Shown piece by piece: positions 29,371-39,100 of a DNA stretch of 64,000 nt. This DNA comes from Centipeda infelix ATCC 43532 (GTDB taxonomy: Bacteria > Bacillota > Negativicutes > Selenomonadales > Selenomonadaceae). Each line of letters starts with the position of its first letter. The first letter of the stretch is position 1. Where the stretch lies: positions 301,274 to 365,273 of the forward strand of contig NZ_JH376800.1 in NCBI RefSeq assembly GCF_000234095.1. The letters run 5' to 3'. The translations under genes and the position numbers were made by a program. The notes under the pieces were generated by a model. It did not search any database and had not been told where the DNA came from. It saw nothing but the letters and a program-made list of their open reading frames with translations.

Positions 29371-30519
29371 GTGAGCGAGAAACGCGATTACTACGAAGTC
29401 CTGGGCGTCCAAAAGGGCGCCTCGGACGACGAAATCAAAAAAGCATACAAGAAGCTCGCGCGCAAGTATCACCCCGACCTCAACCGTGACGACCCCAAGA
29501 CCGCCGAGGAGAAATTCAAGGAGGTCAACGAGGCGTACGATGTGCTGAAGGATCCGCAGAAGAAGGCGGCGTATGACCAGTTCGGCCACGATGCTTTCGA
29601 CCCGCGGCGCGGCGGCTCTGCCGGAGGGAATCCCTTCGGTGGAGCCGGCGGATTCGGCGGCTTCGACATGGATGACATCTTCGATATGTTCGGCATGGGC
29701 GGCGGCGGACGCCGTGCACGCCGGCAGGGACCCGAGCGCGGCGCGGATCTGCGCTATGATCTCGAGATCTCGTTTGAGGAGGCGGCATTTGGCAAGGAGG
29801 TCGAGCTCTCCATCCCACGTGAGGAGAACTGTCCCACCTGCAGCGGCTCGGGCGCGGCAAAGGGCTCAAGTGCAGAGACCTGCTCGACCTGTCACGGCAG
29901 CGGGCAGGAGCAGGTCATGCAGCGGACAATGTTCGGCAGCATGATGACCTCACGTACTTGCAGTCAGTGCCACGGCACGGGCAAGATCATCAAGAATCCG
30001 TGCGGTGACTGCAACGGCACGGGGCGCAAGCGCATCACGAAGACGATCAAGGTCAACATCCCGCGCGGCGTGGACGACGGACAGCGCGTCCGCGTCTCGG
30101 GCGGCGGCGAGGCAGGCGTGCGCGGCGGCGCGAGCGGGGATCTCTACGTCTACATCTTCATCCGCCCGCATAAGCTCTTTCAGCGGCGCGGCAACGATGT
30201 CCTCATCGAGATCCCGATTACGTTCGTACAGGCATCGCTCGGCGATACGGTACAAGTACCAACCCTCGACGGCGCGGTCGATCTCAAGGTGCCGGCGGGT
30301 ATCCAGACGGGAACCGTTCTGCGCATCAAGGGCAAGGGCATCCCGAACCTGCGCGGTTCGGGGCGCGGCGACGAGCACGTCCGCGTCAAGGTCACAACCC
30401 CGCAGAAGCTCTCCTCGAAGCAGAAGGAACTTCTTAAGGAGTTCGCCGCACTCAGCGGAGATGCGGTGAATCCAGAGCAGAAGAGCTTTACCGAGAAGTT
30501 CAAGGATCTCTTTGCATAA
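29371..30519 (+). CDS. dnaJ: Chaperone DnaJ (Hsp40, class I)
   Basis: 382-residue DnaK co-chaperone. J domain with the HPD motif (KYHPDLN), Gly/Phe-rich linker ([20 protein letters not shown]), four zinc-centre repeats ([32 protein letters not shown]) and the C-terminal substrate/dimerisation domains. It starts at GTG nine bases after dnaK with AAGGTGG upstream. It closes the heat-shock operon; a composite repeat begins four bases after its stop. Confidence 0.98.
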   Translation: MSEKRDYYEVLGVQKGASDDEIKKAYKKLARKYHPDLNRDDPKTAEEKFKEVNEAYDVLKDPQKKAAYDQFGHDAFDPRRGGSAGGNPFGGAGGFGGFDMDDIFDMFGMGGGGRRARRQGPERGADLRYDLEISFEEAAFGKEVELSIPREENCPTCSGSGAAKGSSAETCSTCHGSGQEQVMQRTMFGSMMTSRTCSQCHGTGKIIKNPCGDCNGTGRKRITKTIKVNIPRGVDDGQRVRVSGGGEAGVRGGASGDLYVYIFIRPHKLFQRRGNDVLIEIPITFVQASLGDTVQVPTLDGAVDLKVPAGIQTGTVLRIKGKGIPNLRGSGRGDEHVRVKVTTPQKLSSKQKELLKEFAALSGDAVNPEQKSFTEKFKDLFA

Positions 30520-30522
30520 GCT

Positions 30523-30713
30523 GGGGGCTGTTGGACGAACGCCCCTATCGGCTCGCTGTGCTCGCCACTTCCCCCGTTCTGGCAGGGGAAGCTAAGATGC
30601 CACAATCCCTAGCCTCCCCCGTGCGACACGGGGGAGGGGGCGCTTATAGCGATATCGCTGACATAATGACAAGGGCTGTTGGACGAAGTTTTTTAGCTTC
30701 GTCCAACAGCCCC
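30523..30713. repeat. Composite palindromic intergenic element, copy 1 (short form)
   Basis: Begins GGGGGCTGTTGGACGAA and ends with its complement TTCGTCCAACAGCCCC. The right end is itself a stem-loop because a second GGGCTGTTGGACGAAG (30673-30688) pairs with 30697-30712 around TTTTTTAG; this probably terminates dnaJ. In the middle, CCTCCCCCG and CGGGGGAGG form another hairpin. The copy at 50279-50608 shares both arms closely but holds about 130 bases more in this central hairpin. No transposase or confident target duplication is visible. Confidence 0.75.
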
Positions 30714-30723
30714 ATTTTCTGCA

Positions 30724-30752
30724 TTGACATTGGTTCATGCATTTGTTAGGAT
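30724..30752 (+). promoter_or_regulatory. Sigma-A promoter of the 517-residue orphan
   Basis: Perfect TTGACA (30724-30729), 17-base spacer, TAGGAT (30747-30752), starting 10 bases after the composite repeat. Confidence 0.65.
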
Positions 30753-30800
30753 AAACGGAATTAGTTTTGTATTTTGGAGCGCTTGATGGCGGGAGGGCTC

Positions 30801-32351
30801 ATGGAAAATGTCTACACGTTAGTCAAGCGTTTTTACTCACGGAACGGACGTGCGAATATCTTTGTCGCACGCACGCTGGTTGAACGCTATCTGCGTGCGG
30901 CGGCATGGCGTGGGCGAAGCAATGAGGATCTCTGCACAGATTGGTACTGCATCGAGGATTTCCTCGCCGTCATTCAGCGGCGCGACGACTCTCTTGCGCG
31001 GCTCTTCATCCGCATTGACTATTTGGCACTTTTCTTCCGATATGCTGATGCGCACATTGACCGCCGTCCGCTGAAACGTCATGTGGAGGATTATTTTGCC
31101 CGCATGAATGCCTTTCTCACTTATCTCGACGAGACGGGCGACTACGACATCGACCTCGGCGAGCTCGATGCGGATCTCGAGATGTTCTATATCACGGGCC
31201 GTTTCCGCCTACCCGAGCGTGTCGAGTGGGAGGAAATCGATGGTCTGACGATCGAGGATATCGAGGAAGACGAGCGCATCGAGATGGAGGAGCTGAACAG
31301 TCGGCTCAACGAACTCCTGCACCGCATCGGTGAATACTATCGTCGTCCCGAGTACCAGCTTGACATTGGCCGCGCCGCAATGATCTACACGGGTGACCTC
31401 TACGATATGGAGGAGTACGAACACGCATCGGAGGAGGAAAAAGAAACCTTCTGGCTGCGGTTCTGGGACTACTTTTTCTTTGACTACCATCTGATCCGCA
31501 CGGATGAGACTCCGATCTCCCGCTATAGTGAAATGGAGTGGGACAATCTCAGCTACGATGACCGCGAGATCATTCGCGACCTGCTTGCGGCGCGGTTTGC
31601 CGTGCTTGCCGTGACGGAGGAGTATGACGATCACGTCGTCTGCCGCGACATCCTGCGCGATGAGGAGATCGTTTTGCCGCACCCAGACATCCCGGGAGTG
31701 CTCAGCAAGAGCATCCTGTTCGGGCATATCTGTGATGAGGGCATGATGATGCTCAATTACATCACGGCGATCCCCGCGAGCAAACGTCTGCAAAAGCGGA
31801 TCAGCGACACCCTGCATCGGGAGTATGAGCTCTTTCGGATGCAGTCGCCCGATGGGACGATGGATGAATTTCTTGAGCGGGAGGCGGCACTCGTACGGCA
31901 CACGATTCATGTGCTTTCGACGCTCGCGCAGCTCGATGTGCTGCCCCGCCGCACCCTGCCAACACCGATCCCGCGCACGCTTCACCCAAAAGACTGCGCA
32001 GAGGAATTGTCCGTGCTTGCCATAGTGGCAGAGAAGCTTGGCTTCAGTTGTTACGGTCGGGCACTGATGGCGGGGCTTTACCTCGACTATGCACAGGCGG
32101 ATTCCGTGCGGGCACAGACGGCAGAGGCACTCACGGCGACCATCTTTCTCTTTGCCGAGATCAACAACATCGACCTTGCACCCATCACGGAGCTCTACCA
32201 TGTGTTCGGTTCAACCAAGAGAAAAGTATGTGCAGCGCGTGACCGTATGCGCGAAACACTTGGCTGCATTTCGTTCGATCCCCGCTATCTCGGGGAGGAG
32301 GGATTTGTGACAATGCTCTACAGCGTTGTTCACGGGAAAACAAACTTTTAG
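30801..32351 (+). CDS. Uncharacterised protein, helical, acidic middle region
   Basis: I do not recognise a named family. From the ATG at 30801 (GGGAGGG before it; ATG 30786 with GGAG is an alternative) the protein has about 516 residues, no signal peptide and no membrane span. The N-terminal third is basic (YTLVKRFYSRNGRANIFVAR), the middle strongly acidic (LTIEDIEEDERIEMEELNSR), and the rest helical. The last ~90 residues (from LSVLAIVAEKLGFSCYGRAL to STKRKVCAARDRMRETLG) have the helix pattern of a cyclin-box/TFIIB-like repeat with a terminal recognition-like helix; that is only a resemblance. Its TAG stop lies on the left junction of a MITE-like element, so the original C-terminus may have been different. 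Confidence 0.75.
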   Translation: MENVYTLVKRFYSRNGRANIFVARTLVERYLRAAAWRGRSNEDLCTDWYCIEDFLAVIQRRDDSLARLFIRIDYLALFFRYADAHIDRRPLKRHVEDYFARMNAFLTYLDETGDYDIDLGELDADLEMFYITGRFRLPERVEWEEIDGLTIEDIEEDERIEMEELNSRLNELLHRIGEYYRRPEYQLDIGRAAMIYTGDLYDMEEYEHASEEEKETFWLRFWDYFFFDYHLIRTDETPISRYSEMEWDNLSYDDREIIRDLLAARFAVLAVTEEYDDHVVCRDILRDEEIVLPHPDIPGVLSKSILFGHICDEGMMMLNYITAIPASKRLQKRISDTLHREYELFRMQSPDGTMDEFLEREAALVRHTIHVLSTLAQLDVLPRRTLPTPIPRTLHPKDCAEELSVLAIVAEKLGFSCYGRALMAGLYLDYAQADSVRAQTAEALTATIFLFAEINNIDLAPITELYHVFGSTKRKVCAARDRMRETLGCISFDPRYLGEEGFVTMLYSVVHGKTNF

Positions 32352-32516
32352 GGAAGCACTGATAAATTCAGCCGCGCCATCTTGACACATCTTTTTTGCC
32401 CGCACTGTGTCGGCAAATCCTCCACATAGCCCTTGCTATGCGTCCGGTTTGCCTCCTTGTTCGGACGAAAAAATCTACGCCAATCTGACGGACTTCATTT
32501 TATCAGCGATTCCCTA
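32349..32516. mobile_element. MITE-like element, copy 1 (168 bp including flanking TA)
   Basis: Ends are inverted repeats of about 16 bp: GGGAAGCACTGATAAA at the left and TTTATCAGCGATTCCC (as TTTTATCAGCGATTCCC) at the right, each bounded by TA. The interior is GC-rich and can fold on itself (GGCAAA ... ATAGC-CTT-GCTAT ... TTTGCC). It has no coding capacity. TA flanks suggest transposition by an IS630/mariner-type enzyme encoded elsewhere. Closely matches 47886-48051 along its length. Confidence 0.8.
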
Positions 32517-32530
32517 GAAAGGAGGCGTCT

Positions 32531-32899
32531 ATGGATCAGAACTCGCATGTGCGGCCGATGAGCAGAGAGGAGAATGCCGCCTACCACGGTGTGACGGTGG
32601 ATGAGAGCGGCGCAGAGCCGCAGACAGACGATGAATCAAGGTACGGCAGCTCGTATGGTGGTACATCACGCGGCTCCTCCGTGCGTTATATCCGTATCGG
32701 CGGGGGACAGCAGCGATCATTCCTCACGAGCCTTCTCTGGGCGGCAGTCCTCGGAACACTGCTTGCGCTCTTCCTCTTTGTCGCCCTGCCCGCCATCGTT
32801 ATGGTCATTGTCGGCATCCTCGTGCTTGGTGCAATCGTCAGCCTCATCGGACGCGGACGCATTCTATCGTGGCTCATGCGGCGACTATACGGGCGGTGA
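32531..32899 (+). CDS. Small membrane protein, uncharacterised
   Basis: 122 residues. A polar, Ser/Gly-rich N-terminal half (about 60 residues) is followed by a long hydrophobic stretch (LLWAAVLGTLLALFLFVALP, then AIVMVIVGILVLGAIVSLI) that could form one long or two closely spaced helices, and a basic end WLMRRLYGR. No known family recognised. AAAGGAGG stands nine bases before the ATG, immediately after the MITE-like element; the promoter is not evident and may lie upstream of the element. A terminator follows at 33002-33028. Confidence 0.7.
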   Translation: MDQNSHVRPMSREENAAYHGVTVDESGAEPQTDDESRYGSSYGGTSRGSSVRYIRIGGGQQRSFLTSLLWAAVLGTLLALFLFVALPAIVMVIVGILVLGAIVSLIGRGRILSWLMRRLYGR

Positions 32900-33001
32900 A
32901 CGTTGGGGGATCGCCTGAACAGAGGTATGGAACTGTACTTTATAGAACTACCCCAATATATAAAAGTTCCATATAAAATGATTCGCGAATCAATTGATGA
33001 G

Positions 33002-33030
33002 AAGTCGCTCGTATCGGGCGGCTTTTTTAT
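33002..33030 (+). terminator. Intrinsic terminator after the small membrane protein
   Basis: AGTCGCTCG-TAT-CGGGCGGCT stem (two G-T pairs) followed by TTTTTT. The AT-rich bases on either side, 32900-33094, hold nothing else I recognise. Confidence 0.7.
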
Positions 33031-33094
33031 TTGCTTTTCCTCTTGTTGAGATATGTAGAGAAAGATGAGGGAGGTTGTATTCCTAAAATTATGA

Positions 33095-33123
33095 TTGACA
33101 ATAGATGAGGTGAATAGTATATT
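33095..33123 (+). promoter_or_regulatory. Sigma-A promoter of the autotransporter gene
   Basis: Perfect TTGACA (33095-33100), 17-base spacer, TATATT (33118-33123). The transcript would start near 33130, about 50 bases before the ATG at 33182. Confidence 0.8.
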
Positions 33124-33181
33124 TAGGATTATAGTACTATGGGGGGCTATAGGTGAACGGACTGACACGGAGGTAGTCATC

Positions 33182-36100
33182 ATGTTTTATGGAACGAGAA
33201 GCAAACGACAGCTGTCACTACTCATCGCATTCGCATTGTCCGCGGGGGGGGGGCAGCTGTTTTTTAGTCACGCACATGCGGCCGATGTGACGGGGGGAGA
33301 TGTCACCTATGATACGACCCTTCCCGCTGATCCAATTGCAGGTGGGGTTATTACAAATACCAGCGATAATGGCAATGTACATCATAACAAGCTAACAATT
33401 GGAGCCATAGAAATTGGCGGGCGCAATTTCTATGGCGGATATACGACAGGCACCGGCAATTCTGAAGGAAATGAAGTTGTTCTTGCAAATAGTGATTCGC
33501 AGAATCCATCTATGGCTACCATATATGGAGGTTGGGCGAATCAGGGAACAGCAACGAATAATACGATCACCTTGGCAGGATTGGGCGCTGCAACAAATGG
33601 ATCACGTTCGCGACATTTTACAACGCTATACGGTGGATTCAGCAATAATTCATCTGCTGACGTAAGAACAGGAAACACGCTGAAGGTAACGACGGCAAAC
33701 AATCATACCAACGGGATATATAACTTTGAGAAGATGCAGTTTGATCTTGGCTCGGGCATCAATTCCGGAGATCAGATGCTTGAAGTATATAATCAAGGAC
33801 AAGCCTTTGATTGGAACAATATCAGTGTGACAGGTGCGGCGAACTGGATGTCGGGAGCAACCGGGTCTAAGAAGGTAACGCTGTATAGCGGCGCAACACT
33901 GAACCTAACGAACTATGCTGTTAGGACGACTACGGCAGGGAACTTCGAGTATGGAATGCGTTCGGATACGGCGACCCCCAATGCATCTTCCGTAACGGCA
34001 ACAGAGTTATACTTTGAAGGAAACCAGTTTAAGAATGCAGATATAAAATATGAAACACAGCCATCTTTGCCCACAACAGGAGTCGTTTATGCGGGTACTT
34101 CAACGTTAGGGAATACAACAACAAAGAACAAGCTGACGATTGGTGCAATTGAAATCGGCGGGTACAATTTCTATGGCGGATATACGCAATCACCAACCGG
34201 CAATTCTGAAGGAAATGAAGTTGTTCTTGCAAATAGTGATTCGCAGAATCCATCTATGGCTACCATATATGGAGGTTGGGCGAATCAGGGAACAGCAACG
34301 AATAATACGATCACCTTGGCAGGATTGGGCGCTGCAACAAATGGATCACGTTCGCGACATTTTACAACGCTATACGGTGGATTCAGCAATAATTCATCTG
34401 CTGACGTAAGAACAGGAAACACGCTGAAGGTAACGACGGCAAACAATCATACCAACGGGATATATAACTTTGAGAAGATGCAGTTTGATCTTGGCTCGGG
34501 CATCAATTCCGGAGATCAGATGCTTGAAGTATATAATCAAGGACAAACCTTTGATTGGAACAATATCAGTGTAAAGGGGCTGAGAGCTTGGGCGAATGCT
34601 CTTGCCGCAAATAATGTCAATACGCCGACGCTTACTCTCTATAGTGGAGCGAATCTTACGCTCAATAACTATGCGCCAACGATCGTTGGAACCCGTGGAG
34701 ACTATGAGTTCGGAAAAAGATCCGATGCTTCTGGAACGGGAACAGTCACGGCTACAACTCTCTCTGTCGACGGCAACCGTTTCCAAAAAGCAACAGAGAC
34801 ACCGACGGCAAGCGCCGCAGAAGCGCATGCGGGCATCTCGACCTATGGGAACACGACCAATCACAACACGCTCAATCTAAAGGATAACGGCGGTACTCCG
34901 GTTGACATCACGGATGCACGTGCGGGCTATACGAACGCCCTCAACGGCGGTTCGAAAGATAATACGCTGAACCTGCTTACAGGTGGTTCTGTCACAAACG
35001 GTTATGCGGGCTACACGACGGGCGTGCATCTCCTTGCCAATCCTGAGGATGAGAACCATCCGGAACTGGTCGACACCACGAAGAACGCCGACGCGAAGAA
35101 CAACACCGTCAACATCAAGGGCGGTACGCTGAATGCGGGCGGCAAGCTCTACGGTGGGTACATTGCCCCGAACGCGGCACTCACGCCGCCGAACAACGTC
35201 TCGGCAGGCAACGCCTCGGACAACACCATCAACATCGAGAACGGCACCTTCGACGGCAACAATGAAATCTACGGCGGCTATACGAACGGCACGGGCAAGG
35301 CAACGGGCAATACCGTCAACCTTGGCAAGAGTGACGGCACATTAGTGTCGACCACACTCTCGAACGTATTTATCTATGGCGGTGCAGCGAGCGGTACGAC
35401 CAATGATGTCTTTAGCGACAACCTCCTCAATGTCAATGCAAAGGGGATCACGGCGCGCGGCATTCAGAACTTTGGCAAAGTCAAGTTCAATCTTGGGGGC
35501 ATGGGGACGATTGCCCGGACAGATACCCTCCTCACCCTCAGCGGCGGTGCAACAACGGGGATCGACTGGGCGGGTGTTGAGGTCAATACCAACAACCATA
35601 CCTTTACACCGAGCACCTACGAAAAGCACCTCTTTACGGCGATGCACAACAGCGCCGGTATCAACTTCATGAAGGGGACAACGGACACCTATGCACCCCT
35701 CGGTGCAAAGGAGAAGATCGTTGGTGATCTGGAATATGCGATGGATCGGGACAGCTCTGGACAGAACGTTAATGTCGAGGGCTATCAGTTCCGCAATCAC
35801 ACAGCGGCGTACAGCGAGGCAACACATCATACCGACGCATGGGCAGGGCGCACAGCGAGCGGACAGACCGTCACAAACAACAAGCTCACCTTCACAGGGA
35901 ATGCAACGAACGCCTACGGCGGACTAGTCGAGAACAAAAAGCACAACAGCGACGGCACGTATCAGACAGCGGGTTCTGCAACAAAGAACACGCTCGATGT
36001 CACGGGCGGCACACTTGCCAATGCCTACGGCGCAAAAGTCACGGCAAAGAACGGCAGTGCCAATGAGAACAACGTCAATATTGCGAGCTCTGTCACGGGG

Positions 36101-39100
36101 GCTGTCTACGGCGCAGAACTCACGGGGACGGGCACCGGAGACGCGACCAAGAGCACCGTCAAGATCACTGCCGGAACTGTCGGCGGCAATGTCTATGGCG
36201 GCAAGGTCGCGGGCACAGGTGCAGCAACGGGTCATACCATCAACCTGTATGGCGGCTCTGTCGGCGGCAGCGTCTACGGCGGACACACCGCATCGGGAGC
36301 CACCACAGGCAACACCGTCAACCTCGGGAGCGGCACCACAAACAGTGCCACCACCGTCACGGGTACCATCTACGGCGGCAATCAGGGGGCGGACACCAAT
36401 AACGTCCTGAACGTCAACACCAACGCCACGGCGGGCAACATCGCCAATTTCGGCATGGTGAAATTCAACTTCAACAGCACATTCAACCAGGCGAATCCCA
36501 TGCTGAACCTCGTTGGCGGCGCTGTAACCAACCTCGACTGGAACAAATTCAAGCATACAGGGAATGCACCGAGCGGAACATCCGTCCTCATGCAGAACAT
36601 GACGGGCATCCACGTCAGTCATTACCACGGTGCGAGGGAAATCTCCTCCACGGGCACGCATGAGTACACCATCGACACCGACACCAACACGTCGGTGGCA
36701 AAGCAGATCCTCTTCGGCGGCTACCAGTTCAAAGATGCAAACGTCACCCCGACGACCAGTGACCCGGCGAAGGACATCTGGGCGGGACGCTCCGTCATCG
36801 GCAACACAACCACCAACAACATCCTCACCATCAACGGCACGAACCACCGTGATGCCTACGGCGGCTGGACCGCGGGCACGGGCACGACTGCTCCGGCAAA
36901 GTTCAACAGCACGAGCAACACCGTCAACCTCAAAGCGGGCTCCGTACGCAACATCTACGGCGGCTTTACCTCCGTACAAAGCGGCAGTGCAACAGGCAAC
37001 AACGTAAATATCTCCGGCGGCAGTGTCAGCGGCACCGTGCACGGCGGGTATCTTTCCCATGCCTCGGCGACGGGAGATGCCACGGGCAACACCATCACCA
37101 TCACGGGCGGCACGATGGCCGATGTCTACGGCGGCTTTACGGCAGGAACGGGAGCCACCACGGGCAACACCGTCAACCTCGGCAGTGCGGCGAATGCCGT
37201 CGCCTCGGGTACCACCATTGGCACCATCTACGGCGGCAACAAGTCGGCTGCCACGGACAACACCCTCAACGTCTACGACAGCGCCACGGCGAGGAACATC
37301 GCCAACTTCGACAAGATCAACTTCAAGGCGACGAGCACCCACATCACGGTGGGCGACACCCTTTTGACGTTGACAACCGGTGCCACGAACTTTGACTGGA
37401 ACAAACTCCACGTCGATAACCTCGACAACCTGAATTCCAGTGCCACGAGTGACCGCATCCTGACACTCATGCATAACAGCAACAACATCAACCTCAGCAA
37501 CTATACACCCACGGGAACGCGCGGACGCATCCACACAAACGACTACGAGGCGGACATTGCAACCGACGGCAACAGTGCCACCACACAGAACGTCTACCTC
37601 AAGGGCTACCGCTTCCAGAACAACACCACGAACTATGCGGGCGGCACAGCCACGGATGCATGGGGCGGACGTTCCATCATCGGCAATAAGGTACAGAAAA
37701 ACAAGCTGACGCTCACGGGCGGCAGCGCGACGCTCAACGCACGCGGCGGCATGGTCGAGAACACCACCGTTCCGGGCACCACGGGCGATGCGGCAGAGAA
37801 CAAACTCATCCTGAACACCGGTGCACAGACCGCAAATGCCTATGGCGCAGAGGTTAAGACCAAGACGGGCAGCGCGACTAAGAACGAAGTGACCATCAAC
37901 GCCGGCACCGTGCACGGTAACGTCTATGGTGCAGCATTGACGCATGCCGCGGCAACGGGCAGCGCAACGGACAACACCGTCACCTTCGCCGGCGGCTCTG
38001 TCACAGGCAACGTCTATGGTGGACACACCGTTGGAACGGGCTCTGTTACGGGCAGCAACATTCTCCTCGGCGGCGGCTCTGTCGGCGGCGATGTCTACGG
38101 CGGCTTTACGAACGGCTCGGGCGCAACGACTGGCAACACCGTAAGCCTTGGCAACGGTACCAACAGCAGCGTCACCAATGTCACGGGCACCATCTACGGC
38201 GGCAACAAGACGACGGATACGGGCAACACGCTGAACGTCAACACCAACGCGACAGCGGGCAACATCAAGAACTTCGAGAACCTGAAGTTTAGTATCAACA
38301 GCAATGCGCTGAACGCCGCGAACCCCATGCTGACCCTCAATGCAGGTACGGCAACGAACAACCTTGACTGGGGCAAGCTCACCGTCGATGCGACGAAGTT
38401 TAACAGCCCGATCAGCACCTACGAGGCGTATAACCTGACCCTCATGCGGAACGTGAACGGCATTGACTTCAATAAGAACAGCGTCAATACCTACAGTGCA
38501 AACGGAGGCATTAAGAGCGTCACGAGCGGAAACTTCGAGTTCAGCATCGACACGCTCGGCTCCTCGGTTCATACCACCGAAGTGCGTGCGGCAGGGTACC
38601 AGTACAAGAACCATACCGGCGCAACCTACACCGCGGGCGATGGCACCCACAACGCCGCATGGGCAGGACGCACCGCCGTCGGCAACAAAGTCGAGAACAA
38701 CAAACTCACCGTGACGGGCGGTACAATCAACGTGGCAGCGTACGGCGGCCTTGTGGAGAACCACAAGCTCGACGCACACGGCAACCCGCTCCCGACGGGC
38801 GACGCGGAAAAGAACACCGTCGTCGTCGCGAGCGGCAATGTCGCCAACGCCTACGGTGCCGAAGTACGCACCAAGAACGGCAATGCCACAGAGAACACCG
38901 CTGAGATCACGAATGGCACCGTCGGCTCCGTCTACGGTGCATCCCTTGCGGCTGCAAATGCAGCAGGCACGGCAGACAAGAGCAAAGTCACCATCGCGGG
39001 CGGCACGGTCAATGGCGCTGTCTACGGCGGACATATTGCGAACGCTGCGGCGACGGGACAGATCAAAAACAGCGAAGTAAACATCAAGGGCGGCAGTGTC

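Noticed and set aside
30532-30749. Short frames within the composite repeat
   Set aside because: They follow the palindromic repeat, have no ribosome site, and the second copy does not keep the same frame.
33095-33181. Upstream extension of the autotransporter frame
   Set aside because: The nominal start is the TTG of the -35 box itself; the transcript begins later, and the ATG at 33182 has a good ribosome site and signal peptide.
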